32,932 nucleotides of DNA from Pararhodobacter sp. (GCA_020832805.1 JAFIED010000122.1:1-32932); one strand, 5' to 3'; counted from the stretch's first letter, positions 15,959 to 25,654 are shown. The notes: a model not told the origin generated them from the sequence alone. Numbers and translations are program-made.

Positions 15959-16666
15959 ATGAAGATACTTGTGGTGGAAGACAACGGCCTGATGGCGCAG
16001 ATGATCACGGCGGCCCTCAGCCGGCAGCGATTCAACGTGTCTGTGGTCTCGGATGGCCCCTCGGCGCTGGAGATGGCGCAGAGTTATGACTTTGACGCCA
16101 TGGTTCTGGACCTGCGTCTGAATGGCCAGTCAGGGCTGGATGTTCTGGCCAGGCTGCGGCGGATCGGGGTGAAGGTGCCGGTTCTGGTCCTGTCCGGCGA
16201 CCTTGAGACGGAAACCAAGGTTGCAGCCCTGCAGGCCGGGGCAGATGATTACCTGACCAAACCGTACAAGGCCGATGAACTGACCGCCAGACTGACTGCC
16301 ATCATTCGCCGGTCCAACGGACATTTCCAGTCCGAGATCCGGATCGACCGCCTGCGTATCCTGCTGGATCAGCAGGAAGCCCGCGTTGACGGAAAGGCCC
16401 TTGGTCTGACGGTAAAGGAATACCAACTGCTGGAGGCGCTGGCCCTGCGCAAAGGGCAGACCGTGACGAAGGACATGATCCTGACCAAGCTTTATGGCGG
16501 GCGCGACGAACCGGATGCAAAGATCATTGACGTTTTTGTCTGCAAGTTGCGCAAGAAGCTGTCTGCCGTCCTTGGCGACTGCATGGTACGCACGGTCTGG
16601 AGCCGTGGTTACATGATCGGTGGCGAGCAGGCGGCCTTTCTGCCCGAGATGAAACGCCGGGCCTGA
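15959..16666 (+). CDS. CtrA-like response regulator (OmpR/PhoB family)
   Basis: A 235-residue regulator: receiver domain at residues 1-115 with acidic pocket VVEDN, phospho-acceptor Asp51 in MVLDLRL and Lys101 in TKPYK, followed by a winged helix at about 126-225. Several stretches strongly recall CtrA, the alphaproteobacterial cell-cycle/GTA/motility regulator: IIRRSNGHFQS, LTVKEYQLLEALALRKG, LYGGRDEPDAKIIDVFVCKL and VWSRGYM. The N-terminal half is more divergent, so it looks like a CtrA paralogue and not the cell-cycle CtrA itself. Start ATG 15959 has TTGGAG about 7 nt upstream; an upstream in-frame ATG at 15929 lacks a site and would add ten residues before the receiver. It faces the minus-strand kinase/LuxR cluster and may be one of its outputs. 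Confidence 0.88.
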   Translation: MKILVVEDNGLMAQMITAALSRQRFNVSVVSDGPSALEMAQSYDFDAMVLDLRLNGQSGLDVLARLRRIGVKVPVLVLSGDLETETKVAALQAGADDYLTKPYKADELTARLTAIIRRSNGHFQSEIRIDRLRILLDQQEARVDGKALGLTVKEYQLLEALALRKGQTVTKDMILTKLYGGRDEPDAKIIDVFVCKLRKKLSAVLGDCMVRTVWSRGYMIGGEQAAFLPEMKRRA

Positions 16667-16733
16667 GCCCCCCGTGGCGCTGTTGCTGATATGCGGCGCG
16701 GGGCTGCCTGCCGATGCGGCCCCCTTGGCACGT

Positions 16734-17354
16734 TCAGACCAGCCCCAGATCCCGCGCAAGCATCGCGGCCTGTGTTCGGTTCGACACGCCCAAATGCCGG
16801 AACACTGTCTTGATGTGCAGCTTCACCGCTGCCTCGCTCAGATCCAGGGTGCGGGCGATCTCCTTGTTTGACAACCCATCGCTGAGCAGGCGCAGCACCT
16901 CGCGCTCGCGTTTGCTCAGATCCTCAAGGCGTGCATTCTCTGGAGGTGCCGGGGTGTTCTGGCCCTGCACGAAATCGGCCGGCAGATAGGTCTCGCCCAT
17001 CAGCATGAAGGCGACAGCGTTGCGCACGGATTTTGCCGGCAGCGTCTTGGGCAGGAAGCCCGCAGCGCCTGCTGACAAGGCCTCGGCAACGATGCTGCGC
17101 GGTGCATCGCCCGACATCAGGGCAACATGGCGGGCCCGATTGTTCTGAATCGCATCCTTCAGCCCCTGCAGGCCATTCATGCCGGGCATGCGGTAGTCCA
17201 GTAGCAGCAGGTCAAACGGCCCATCCGTATCGGTCATCTTTACCGCTTCGGTATAGCTGCCGACCCCTTTGACCTGCAGATCAGCCTGGGCGGACAGAAA
17301 CAGCACCAGCGTATCGCGCAAGAGATCGTGGTCATCGGCTATAAGGACACGCAT
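16734..17354 (-). CDS. NarL/FixJ-type response regulator with LuxR HTH
   Basis: A 206-residue two-domain regulator. The receiver has IADDHDLLRDT, phospho-acceptor Asp53 in LLLLDYRMPG, and Lys near LPKTLPAKS. The C-terminal LuxR-type helix-turn-helix (about 143-206) reads LSKREREVLRLLSDGLSNKE followed by a typical recognition helix (SEAAVKLHIKTVFRHL). It follows the GAF/PAS kinase by 64 bp on the same strand and is its likely cognate output; that kinase has no receiver of its own. The ribosome-binding site is weak. Convergent with the CtrA-like gene, leaving a 67-bp gap without an obvious terminator. Confidence 0.92.
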   Translation of the reverse strand: MRVLIADDHDLLRDTLVLFLSAQADLQVKGVGSYTEAVKMTDTDGPFDLLLLDYRMPGMNGLQGLKDAIQNNRARHVALMSGDAPRSIVAEALSAGAAGFLPKTLPAKSVRNAVAFMLMGETYLPADFVQGQNTPAPPENARLEDLSKREREVLRLLSDGLSNKEIARTLDLSEAAVKLHIKTVFRHLGVSNRTQAAMLARDLGLV

Positions 17355-17418
17355 TTTTTCAATTCGTTCAAGGGTTGCTGAAGTTTACGCACGAATGCGG
17401 GTGAAACAATAATACCAA

Positions 17419-20283
17419 TCAATCGGTTTTTCCATCGGGGGCAACAGGCAGGAAAATTGCAAAGCGGGTGCCCTCGCCCGACCTGCTTTCAAGGTTGATC
17501 GCGCCGTCATGCCCGCGCACTGCTTCCACCGCGATCGGCACGCCCAGCCCGGTTCCCTTTTCGCCCTTTGTGGTGAAATAAGGCGTAAAGGCCGCCGCCA
17601 GCGTCTGGGCATCCATGCCTGGGCCATTGTCCGAAATCTCTATCCTGACATAGTCTGTACCCTCGACAAGAGCACCGATATCGAAGCGCCGCGCGCGGTC
17701 TGACTCTGTCATCGGCTCCATGACAAGCCGAATTCGGCCGGGCGCATCTGCAGGAGGGGACTGTTGCAGTGCATCACGGGCATTGATGCAAAGGTTCAGT
17801 GCCATCTGCATCAGGGCGGTCGAATCGGCCAGACCGGGCACCGGCCGATCAGGCAGTGACAGTTCCAGCCGCAGGGGGGGGCGCAAACCGGCTTCGACCA
17901 GGGTGGCAGCATCGCGCATCGGGGTGCGCAGGTCGATCAGCCCCTTGCCCGCACTTTGGCGGCCCAGTGACATCAGCCTGCGTACCAGCCCGGCGGCCTG
18001 ATCGACCGCGGCGCCGATGTTTTCGGCCATGGCACGGGTGGTGGGGGTGCCGTCTTCCTCGATCAGGCTAGCCGCAGCCGAGATCGCGGCCAGCAGATTG
18101 TTGAAATCATGCGTCAACCCCATGGCCAGCAAGCTTAGATCCGCGCGCCGGCTGGCCAGGGCAAGGTCCTCGCGCAAGCGCTCGCGCTCGGTCTCGTTGC
18201 GCAGCCGTTCTGATATGTCCCGCAGCATCAGCAGAATGCCGCCGTCGGTGTTGCGTGCCGCCGAAACCTCCACATCGATGGGCTGACCGTCAAGTCGTAT
18301 CAGCCGCATCTGGCCGCTCCATGAGCCATCGCGCTCCAGTCGCCGGGCGGCAAGGCCGAAGTCATTGGTCGGTGCATCTGCACGCAGCGTGTCCAGCCAG
18401 TGTTGCCCGATGACATCCTCTTTCCTGCCGAAGCCCAGAAGGCGCAGGGCAGAAGGGTTGGCATAAAGCAGGGTACCATGAGACGAGACCAGCGCAAAAC
18501 CGTCCTGCGCGGAATCCATGGCTAGGGCGCGATCCGACAGGGCGCGTCTTTCGGCATCCTTGAAATCGGTGATGTCCGAAAACACGCCGATGCGTCCGCC
18601 GTCAGGGGTCGGCATCTGACTGAAGCTTAACCACCGGTTGCCCACGCGCATCGTGCCGGATGACCGGACCCGCAAGGCGAACTCGTTGGTCTGCCGGTCG
18701 ATCCAGCCCTGTGGGTCAGGGTCCTTGCGTGCCAGATACCCGGCCTCGATTCCCGCCCGCAGCATGCTGGTATAGCTTGCCCCTGTTCCCATCTGCGCAA
18801 CCGTTTCCGGGAAAAGCTCGCGAAACCGTCGGTTGAACAGGACAAGACGCTGATCCGAATCGAACAGGATGAATCCGTCCTGCATGATCTCTACCGCGGC
18901 ATCCAGGCGATTGCGGGCGGTTTCCTCTGCTGTCAGTGCCAGTTCCAGCTTGCGGGTATATTCGTGCCGCTGGGTGGTTTCGGTCTGGATGGCCATGAAA
19001 CCGGTCAACGTGCCGCCTTCATCGCGCAAGGGCTGGATGTTCATTTCCACCCAGTAGCGTTCACCGGATTTGGTGCGATTCAGCAATTCAGCCATGATCG
19101 GCTGGCCGCTGGCCCGGGCCTTGCCGATCCGGGCCACGGTTTCGCGGTCAGTCTCGGGGCATTGCAGCAGGTCGCCGGGTTTCTGGCCGCGTGCCTCGGC
19201 CAGGCTGAAGCCGGTACGCGCTTCGAATGCGGGGTTCACCCAGTCGATGCGCCCGTGGGGGTCCGTCATGATGACCAGATTGGTTGTGTTGCGCACGATC
19301 TGGCCCAGACGCTCGATCTCGGCCATCTGTGCGCGCCGTTCTGTCACGTCCCGCAGGATGACAACATAGCCGGGTGGCCCATCGGGGGTCTGCGCGGCAC
19401 GGCGTGCTGCGGAAATCGAATACCACAGCACTCGGCCGCCGATCTCGACATGGCAGCGGTGGTTCAGCGCGATGCCATCGCGCTCAAGCGTGCGCAGAAT
19501 ATCCCTGGCCAGCGCCAGTACATGAGGCGGAAACACCTGCGCCAGCTCGACCCCGACCAGTTGCTCGGGCGGGATCGGCGTGTTGACCCGGTCATTGGCA
19601 TGCATGGCGGAAATGCGCAGGTTGTTGTCCAGTTCCAGCACCACATCGGGCAAGGCACTGAGCGTCGCGCGAAGGCGGTTGCGTTCCAGGTCCTCCTGCA
19701 TCCGGGCCTTGGTCACCTCGGCCTCGATCCGGCGGCGGGTCAGCATGGTCGAAATGATGTTGGCAACCGACTGGATCAGAAAGATCTCTCCCTGCAGGAA
19801 GCTGCGCACTTCAGAGACGGAATCGTAGCCCATGAAGCCGACCAGCCGCCCGTCTTCGCGCAGCGGCACGGCCAGCAGCGAACGGATGCCTTGCATCTCC
19901 AGCGTTTCGCGCAGTGGTTCACCCGGTGCCAGGTCAAGCACGTCGGCGATGTAGACATGCCCCTGGCTGTCGAACAGCGGCCACCAGGGATCGGCCATTG
20001 CCATCGGCAGATCCTTCAGCATGTCAATCATCGGCGCGATGCCGGGCCCGCACCACTCATGGGTGTTGTCCATGAAACCGGGCCGGGTCTGCATGAAGAT
20101 ATAGGTTCGGTCCGATCCGCAGAACTGCCCCAGTTGCGCAAGGGTCTGGCCAATGGCATCATCCAGCTTATCAGGCGCGACGGCCAGCAATGACTCGACC
20201 AGTTGCAGGCTCAGCGCCTGGGCCTCGGTCAGCCGTGCCAGCGCCTGAGCCGGTTCGAGGTGGATGGGAACAATCGTTTTCAT
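17419..20283 (-). CDS. Soluble GAF/multi-PAS sensor histidine kinase
   Basis: A 954-residue kinase with no membrane segment. Order: a GAF-like domain (about 25-195), then four PAS-type domains (about 205-320, 330-440, 460-575, 590-700), then the kinase core. The phospho-acceptor is His725 in LTHDFNNLL, an NtrB-like H-box, followed by the N-box LNLCINARDAL, G1 DNGPGMD, F-box YFTTKGEKG and G2 GTGLGVPI. The second PAS is LOV-like (GQKPGDLLQCPETD) but has no cysteine at the photoactive position. Start: ATG 20283 shares one base with the stop of the upstream hybrid kinase (TGATG) and has GGAG 6 nt upstream. No receiver or HPt domain is present, so it probably phosphorylates the downstream LuxR-type regulator. 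Confidence 0.93.
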   Translation of the reverse strand: MKTIVPIHLEPAQALARLTEAQALSLQLVESLLAVAPDKLDDAIGQTLAQLGQFCGSDRTYIFMQTRPGFMDNTHEWCGPGIAPMIDMLKDLPMAMADPWWPLFDSQGHVYIADVLDLAPGEPLRETLEMQGIRSLLAVPLREDGRLVGFMGYDSVSEVRSFLQGEIFLIQSVANIISTMLTRRRIEAEVTKARMQEDLERNRLRATLSALPDVVLELDNNLRISAMHANDRVNTPIPPEQLVGVELAQVFPPHVLALARDILRTLERDGIALNHRCHVEIGGRVLWYSISAARRAAQTPDGPPGYVVILRDVTERRAQMAEIERLGQIVRNTTNLVIMTDPHGRIDWVNPAFEARTGFSLAEARGQKPGDLLQCPETDRETVARIGKARASGQPIMAELLNRTKSGERYWVEMNIQPLRDEGGTLTGFMAIQTETTQRHEYTRKLELALTAEETARNRLDAAVEIMQDGFILFDSDQRLVLFNRRFRELFPETVAQMGTGASYTSMLRAGIEAGYLARKDPDPQGWIDRQTNEFALRVRSSGTMRVGNRWLSFSQMPTPDGGRIGVFSDITDFKDAERRALSDRALAMDSAQDGFALVSSHGTLLYANPSALRLLGFGRKEDVIGQHWLDTLRADAPTNDFGLAARRLERDGSWSGQMRLIRLDGQPIDVEVSAARNTDGGILLMLRDISERLRNETERERLREDLALASRRADLSLLAMGLTHDFNNLLAAISAAASLIEEDGTPTTRAMAENIGAAVDQAAGLVRRLMSLGRQSAGKGLIDLRTPMRDAATLVEAGLRPPLRLELSLPDRPVPGLADSTALMQMALNLCINARDALQQSPPADAPGRIRLVMEPMTESDRARRFDIGALVEGTDYVRIEISDNGPGMDAQTLAAAFTPYFTTKGEKGTGLGVPIAVEAVRGHDGAINLESRSGEGTRFAIFLPVAPDGKTD

Positions 20284-22613
20284 CAAACACTCCGCACGGA
20301 GAGGAATTGACGCGCCTGCCCTGCCTCTGACCGGGCCTGCGCGACCAGTTTGTCAATATCACCTGTTCCTATCGGAAGCCGGTCCCGCAATCGCTGCGCC
20401 AAATGTCCGGCGTTGCTGATCCCCAATGTCAGTGCGGCCCCCTTGAAACTGTGCAGCACCTCGTCCTGTGCTGTGGCCTGAACCGCCGGGGCGTCGTTGG
20501 CGGCGCGGCTCAGATTGTCGCGCAGGGTGTCAAGATCGCCCTCGAAACGATCAATGAGCTGTAACACGGTCTCGGGGCCAAGCGCCTCGATCAGATCGTC
20601 CAGTTGCTCGAAGGGACTGTCGGAAGATGCCGTTGGCGGTTCAGCGGCATCTGAATCGGCCGGTGTCGGGGCAAAATCCTGTGCCGGAACAGAGGCCGGA
20701 ACGGCAGAGTTGGCTGGTGCGGGGTCAGTTGCCCCTTCAGCCAGCCGGTGCCGAGACGGCCAGGCGTTTTCAGCAGGGGCACCGTCCTGCGCTGCGTGGC
20801 CGGCATCCGCCAGGCGTGCGAACACTTGCGCCAGCCCGGCGGTCGTGATCGGCTTGGGCAGGAAATCGGACATGCCCGCGGCCAGACAGGCGCGCCGGTC
20901 GGCGGCAAAGGCATTGGCGGTGACACCGATGATCGGCAAACGGGCATCGAATTGGCGAATCCGACGTGTCGCCTCCAGCCCGTCCATCTCGGGCATCTGC
21001 ATGTCCATCAGGATCAGATCCGGGCGCTTTGCGCGCGTCATTTCAACCGCCTCGCGGCCGTTGCGGGCAACCTGCACATTGTGCCCATGATGCCGCAACA
21101 TGCCGCGGATCACTTCAAGATTGACCTCGTTGTCCTCGGCCACCAGTACACTCCGGCGCACGGCCGGGCCCTGTGGCGCCATGTCCGAGGTCGCGCCGGG
21201 TTCGGGCGGCGGGTACTTGATCGGCGTGACCGGCAGTTCGAACCAGAACAGGCTGCCGCGGCCGGGCTCGCTTTCCACCCCGATCTGCCCGCCAAGCCCC
21301 TCGACGATGCGCCGGCAGATCGCCAGTCCCAGGCCGCTGCCCCCGAAGCTGCGGGCATGCGACCCATCGATCTGACTGAATTCACGAAACAGAGACCCGA
21401 TCGCCTCGGGCGCGATGCCGATGCCGTCGTCCTGCACCTCTACGCGCAACAGACCGGGGCGCGGCAGACTGCCCCGGACCTGGACCTGGCCGCGAAGGGT
21501 GAATTTCAGCGCGTTTCCGACAAGATTGACCAGAACCTGCCGCAGCCTTGCCTGGTTCACGCTGACCCGTTGTGCCGGCAGGTCGATATGCAGCTCCAGC
21601 CCCTGGATTTCGGCCTGATCGGAAAAGGCCTCGGTCAGTTGAACAGCCAGTTCGGACAGATCTGTTTCGATCTGCGCGGTTTCGATCGCCCCGGCCTCGA
21701 GCCGCGAGAAATCGAGGATGCCATCGATCAGGTCCCGCAACAGGAAGGCCTGTGCCGAAATCGTGCCCAGCCGCCGTGCGGCAGTGTCAGGCAGTGACTG
21801 AAGGGCAAGCAGTTCGGCAGAGCCGATGATGCCGTTGAGCGGGGTACGAATCTCATGGCTCATGGTGGCCAGAAAGGCCGATTTCGCCTGGCTGGCAGCT
21901 TGCGCCCGCATCGCCCGGCGGCGACTGCGCTCTTGCAGGATGGCCATGCGCTGGCTTGACCGCTCCAGGCGACGAAGCTGCAGCATCAGCAGCCCGAAGA
22001 TACCGAAAAAGGCAAGAATCAGAACCAGCGCCAGCCAGGCCAGACGGTCCTGGATATCACCGCGCAGGGCCCTTTCGGCAACACGCATGGCATTGGTATC
22101 GGCATTGGCGCGCAGAAGCAGCTCGTTCGAATGCGCCAGCCAGGGCGCAAGTTCGGCAGCCAGATCGGCCATCGTGGCCGCGTAGTCAGGTGCTGAACTG
22201 TCGATGGCGTCTATCCGTGGCGCCAGGCCCAGTACAAAGGTTGCCAACTCGCGGGCGCTGGCAGAGAGGCGCCCGTCAGCGCTGAGATCCAGCAGGAACG
22301 TGCCGCGTTCCAGCAGTGCGGCCCGGCTGTAGAGAACGTCATAGGATTGTACCAGTTGATCATGTTGCCCGGCGTCACCGGTTGCGCCGATCATTCTGGC
22401 GCGGGCATGCAGGTCACGGACATGCCTGTCGGTCTGAAAGACCGCCCACATTGCGTCTTCGCGCACCACGGCATCCATCGCCCGCTCGGTGTCGAGCAAG
22501 CGCATGAATTGCAGGCCGGCGACGAGAACCGCCACCAGCGCAATGGTGCCAAGCACCACAAGGCCAAGCCGCCCGCGTAGCGGGCGACGCGGTTTGCGGC
22601 GCCGTCGTGTCAA
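20283..22613 (-). CDS. Membrane hybrid histidine kinase with receiver and HPt domains
   Basis: A 776-residue kinase. TM1 is at about 17-36 and TM2 at about 191-212, flanking a helical periplasmic sensor of roughly 150 residues. The core has His253 in [12 protein letters not shown]-box [12 protein letters not shown]1 DDGIGI and G2 [10 protein letters not shown] receiver (about 488-600) has Asp537 in [13 protein letters not shown], and the C-terminal HPt carries His721 in [11 protein letters not shown]. Phosphate can thus flow His-Asp-His inside one protein and on to a separate regulator. The start is a TTG at 22613 that overlaps the TGA of the exported sulfite-oxidase-fold gene; a GAGG lies 9 nt upstream, and no later start keeps TM1. 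The coupling suggests that the exported protein is its periplasmic partner. Confidence 0.93.
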   Translation of the reverse strand: MTRRRRKPRRPLRGRLGLVVLGTIALVAVLVAGLQFMRLLDTERAMDAVVREDAMWAVFQTDRHVRDLHARARMIGATGDAGQHDQLVQSYDVLYSRAALLERGTFLLDLSADGRLSASARELATFVLGLAPRIDAIDSSAPDYAATMADLAAELAPWLAHSNELLLRANADTNAMRVAERALRGDIQDRLAWLALVLILAFFGIFGLLMLQLRRLERSSQRMAILQERSRRRAMRAQAASQAKSAFLATMSHEIRTPLNGIIGSAELLALQSLPDTAARRLGTISAQAFLLRDLIDGILDFSRLEAGAIETAQIETDLSELAVQLTEAFSDQAEIQGLELHIDLPAQRVSVNQARLRQVLVNLVGNALKFTLRGQVQVRGSLPRPGLLRVEVQDDGIGIAPEAIGSLFREFSQIDGSHARSFGGSGLGLAICRRIVEGLGGQIGVESEPGRGSLFWFELPVTPIKYPPPEPGATSDMAPQGPAVRRSVLVAEDNEVNLEVIRGMLRHHGHNVQVARNGREAVEMTRAKRPDLILMDMQMPEMDGLEATRRIRQFDARLPIIGVTANAFAADRRACLAAGMSDFLPKPITTAGLAQVFARLADAGHAAQDGAPAENAWPSRHRLAEGATDPAPANSAVPASVPAQDFAPTPADSDAAEPPTASSDSPFEQLDDLIEALGPETVLQLIDRFEGDLDTLRDNLSRAANDAPAVQATAQDEVLHSFKGAALTLGISNAGHLAQRLRDRLPIGTGDIDKLVAQARSEAGQARQFLSVRSV

Positions 22614-23125
22614 GGCAGGACCTCGATGGCCGTGACCTGCCAGACCGAGCGCGAAAAATACACCTCGTCGTGCAGTTCCGGGTGTTCGTCGAACGGATAG
22701 ATCACGAACAATGGTCCCTTGTCGCGCACCGACATGGTCTCGCCGTTGTGCCGCACGGCCAGGATCACGGGCACGCTTTCGATATCGGCCCAGGGCATGG
22801 TAGCGGCATAATCATTGATTGCAATGATGCGCAGCTCTGAACCGCTGGCGCCGCTGGCGGCCATCAGGTCAGACAGCAGCGGGCCGGAAAAGCGCTGTGC
22901 CCCCTCGAACCACGGGGTCGTGGTCACGGTTTCACGCTGAGGAAGTGACTCGATCATGGTCAGATCGAACTGCGCGGCACCGTCGGCATTGGTGTTGTCG
23001 ATCTGTCCGGTAATGCTCAGAAGTGTCGGTCCTTCCGGCTGGGGCAAGGGTTGGGCGACGGCGCTGACAGCGATCGACGCCGCGGCGATGGTTGCCAGGG
23101 AAAGGCGGGCGAAAAGGGTCATCAT
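22610..23125 (-). CDS. Exported sulfite-oxidase-fold (molybdopterin-binding-like) protein without cysteine
   Basis: A 171-residue protein with a cleavable-type signal peptide (LARLSLATIAAASIAVSAVA, cut near AVAQ). The mature part (about 145 residues) resembles the small stand-alone relatives of the oxidoreductase molybdopterin-binding domain: LLSITGQIDNTNADG, PWFEGAQRFSGPLLSDLM, INDYAATMPWAD, KGPLFVIYPFDE and VWQVTAIEVL. The molybdenum-ligating cysteine of true sulfite-oxidase-fold enzymes cannot be present, because the protein has no cysteine at all. It therefore probably binds a ligand, or the partner kinase, without doing redox catalysis. Start ATG 23125 (or 23122) has GGAG 3-6 nt upstream. 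It overlaps the next kinase gene by four bases. Confidence 0.82.
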   Translation of the reverse strand: MMTLFARLSLATIAAASIAVSAVAQPLPQPEGPTLLSITGQIDNTNADGAAQFDLTMIESLPQRETVTTTPWFEGAQRFSGPLLSDLMAASGASGSELRIIAINDYAATMPWADIESVPVILAVRHNGETMSVRDKGPLFVIYPFDEHPELHDEVYFSRSVWQVTAIEVLP

Positions 23126-23254
23126 GCACTCCGTGGTGGATATGTCTGCAATGGCCGGGCCGGCAATGCGCCAGCCCCTATGATAAATGCAGGGCGTAGT
23201 CTTAAACAGTCCTGAACTGCGACTGTGTTTTCTGCATGGTGACGGAAAGAAGGA

Positions 23255-25654
23255 TCAGGTCCCGGGCACCTGGACATGCTGCGCCAGACGGTCGGCCAGT
23301 TGCGCACTGGTAAAGGGCTTGGCGACGCAGCCGTCAAAGCCGATGCTGCGGTATTGTGCAACCTGGTCGGGCCGTGCATTGGCGGTTACGGCCAGCGCCG
23401 GCACCGGCGCAGTGCGGCGCGCCGCCTCCTGGCTGCGTATTGCCTGCATGACCTCTGTCCCTGCCATGCGTGGCATGTTTATGTCCAGCAGGATGATATC
23501 GAAGCGATCACTTTGCCAGGCCTCCAGCGCTTCGGCGCCATCGCGGCACAGGGTGACCTTGGCCCCCATCCGGCCCAGCATCGTCTGAAGGATCTTCCGG
23601 TTGGCCAGATTGTCGTCAGCGACCAGAACCCGCTGGCCGTCAAGCAGCGCATCTGCCTGTGTCGCCTGCAGGGGGCGGGGTGGGGTGGCCGGATCGTTGA
23701 CGATCCCACCCGGATGATCGGTCGGCGGCGTGGTTCGCCTCAGCGGAGCGGGCTGTTCCGGACCCGTTGCATTGCAAGGTTCAACCCGCGCCGCAACCGG
23801 GTGAGGAACCTCTGGCAGGGGCAGTGATATGCTCACGCGCGTACCCTGACCCGGCGTCGAGGTCAGCGCGAAGCGCCCGCCCATCGCTTCGGTCAACCAG
23901 GTCACGATGCTCAGGCCCAGCCCCGCCCCCTCGAACCGGCGGGCGATCCCGTCATCGCATTGCACGAAAGGCAGCACCGCCGCGGCCTGTTCGGCCTCGG
24001 TCATGCCGATGCCGGTATCCGTGACGGTCAGTGTGACGCTTGCCGGATCGGACAGGTCAAGCGTCACGCCTGCCCGGCCTTCCTGCGTGAACTTGACCGC
24101 GTTCGAGATCAGCGCCCGAAGGATCGCGCCGACCCGCCCTGCATCGCCCAGCCTGGCCATGGGGCGCGGTGCCAGAAGCTGCATGTCCAGAACGATCCCC
24201 TTGTCCGCAGCGGTTTGGCGCGCCGCGCCGACCGCCGTTTCCAGCACGAAAGCCGGGTCAAAGGGGGCAAGATCAAGCACCGGATGGCCCTGATCCATGG
24301 CGGCGACGTCCAGCACATCCGACAGCAGCAGGGAAAGCTGCAGCGCCTGCGCGCGGATATCGGCCAGATGCGCCTTCAACCCTGCAGGGCGCAGATCGGT
24401 TTCGGCAAGTTCGGCCAGCCCGACGATCGCGGTCAGCGGTGTGCGCATCTCATGGCTCATGGTGGCCAGGAAGACCGATTTCGCGCGGCTGGCCTGCGCC
24501 GCCTGATCGCGCGCGCGAATGATGTCGCTGACATCGCTGGCATGGCCGCGATACCCCGCAAAGCGCCCGTTTTCGTCCTGAAACGGGCTTGCGTTGATCT
24601 GCACCGCGCGGATCTGGCCATCGGGCAGGCGAAAGGTGACCATCTCCTGCTCGATTGGTGCATGTGGTGCGGCGAAAAGCTGCTCTGCCCGCAGGTGCTT
24701 TCGGGCCGCGTCTGCCAGGCGCACCGGCAGCATCGCGACGGACAGGCCGACAAGGGCCTCGGGGTCACCGCCCAGCGCCTGCGCCATGGCCGCCGAGACA
24801 TAGCTTAGCCGCAGCGCGTCATCCAGTTCGAAGAACCAGGCGCCGCTGAGCTGTGCAATGTCCTGCAACCGCGAGGAAAGCTGCGCATGGGCCTGGCGGG
24901 TCTCGACCAGGTCGGTGACATCGCGCATGCTGGCGATGAGGTAGCGAACCGCGCCACTGGCCTCGGCCACCGGCGACAGCGCAATCTCGACCCAATCGCC
25001 ACCGTTGCCCAAGGGGTCGGTCAGCACGAATTCCCCGGCCGAAAGGGTGTCAACCGCCTGATCCAGCGCGTCACGCGCCGCCGAGGCAGCGGTGCGCGCC
25101 CACAGTTCGCGCAGACCCATACCCTGCAGCGCGCCGCCATTTGCACCAAAGCGGCGTTGCACCGGATCGCTGGCATACAGGATCGGCGCCCCGCCCTGAC
25201 GGGCATCGGCCACGATGACCCTGGCATCGGCACCGGCAATCAGTGTCTCCAACAGGGCCTGGCCTGATCGCGCTTCCTTTTCGGCTGCAGAGAGTGCCAG
25301 AAGGTTGCGCACCCTGATCCGCAATTCGTCGATCTGGACCGGCTTTTCCAGAAAGTCCGTAGCCCCGGCGCTGATCGCGGCCATCCGGGTCTGCCGGTCG
25401 CCATCGCCCGTGATGACGATGACGGGCAGATGCCTGGTCGCTGCCAGGTTGCGCAGAAGCGCCACCGCCGCCGTGCCGGTCATGTCAGGCAACTGGTTGT
25501 CGAAGATCGCAAGTTCCGCACCCTCTGCGCAGGCTGTCAGCCCCTCTTGCGCGGTCGGAAACGACAGGACCTGACAGTCCGGAATCGCCTCCAGCGCCAG
25601 GGCCAGTACATTGCGCGTGATCGGGTGGTCTTCGACGATGACAATTCGCATCAT
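23255..25654 (-). CDS. Cytosolic hybrid histidine kinase (REC-PAS-PAS-HK-REC)
   Basis: A 799-residue protein without membrane helices. N-terminal receiver with Asp52 in LAIFDNQLPDMTG; two PAS-type domains (about 130-250 and 260-380); kinase core with His401 in TMSHEMRTPLTAI, N-box ISNAVKF, G1 DTGIGM and G2 GAGLGLSI; a Pro-rich linker; and a C-terminal receiver with Asp724 in IILLDINMP. Having receivers at both ends suggests it is controlled by, and passes phosphate to, other proteins in the cluster. The membrane kinase's HPt is the only HPt domain in the window. Start ATG 25654 or 25651 (ATGATG); the ribosome-binding site is weak. It is first in the minus-strand signalling series, 129 bp before the exported protein gene. 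Confidence 0.92.
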   Translation of the reverse strand: MMRIVIVEDHPITRNVLALALEAIPDCQVLSFPTAQEGLTACAEGAELAIFDNQLPDMTGTAAVALLRNLAATRHLPVIVITGDGDRQTRMAAISAGATDFLEKPVQIDELRIRVRNLLALSAAEKEARSGQALLETLIAGADARVIVADARQGGAPILYASDPVQRRFGANGGALQGMGLRELWARTAASAARDALDQAVDTLSAGEFVLTDPLGNGGDWVEIALSPVAEASGAVRYLIASMRDVTDLVETRQAHAQLSSRLQDIAQLSGAWFFELDDALRLSYVSAAMAQALGGDPEALVGLSVAMLPVRLADAARKHLRAEQLFAAPHAPIEQEMVTFRLPDGQIRAVQINASPFQDENGRFAGYRGHASDVSDIIRARDQAAQASRAKSVFLATMSHEMRTPLTAIVGLAELAETDLRPAGLKAHLADIRAQALQLSLLLSDVLDVAAMDQGHPVLDLAPFDPAFVLETAVGAARQTAADKGIVLDMQLLAPRPMARLGDAGRVGAILRALISNAVKFTQEGRAGVTLDLSDPASVTLTVTDTGIGMTEAEQAAAVLPFVQCDDGIARRFEGAGLGLSIVTWLTEAMGGRFALTSTPGQGTRVSISLPLPEVPHPVAARVEPCNATGPEQPAPLRRTTPPTDHPGGIVNDPATPPRPLQATQADALLDGQRVLVADDNLANRKILQTMLGRMGAKVTLCRDGAEALEAWQSDRFDIILLDINMPRMAGTEVMQAIRSQEAARRTAPVPALAVTANARPDQVAQYRSIGFDGCVAKPFTSAQLADRLAQHVQVPGT

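Noticed and set aside
18960-19300. Possible photoactive LOV domain in the GAF/PAS kinase
   Set aside because: The segment is LOV-like (LLQCPETD, ELLNRTKSGERYW), but the cysteine of the flavin-binding GRNCRFLQ motif is replaced (GQKPGDLLQ); the Cys present lies after LLQ, at the wrong position.
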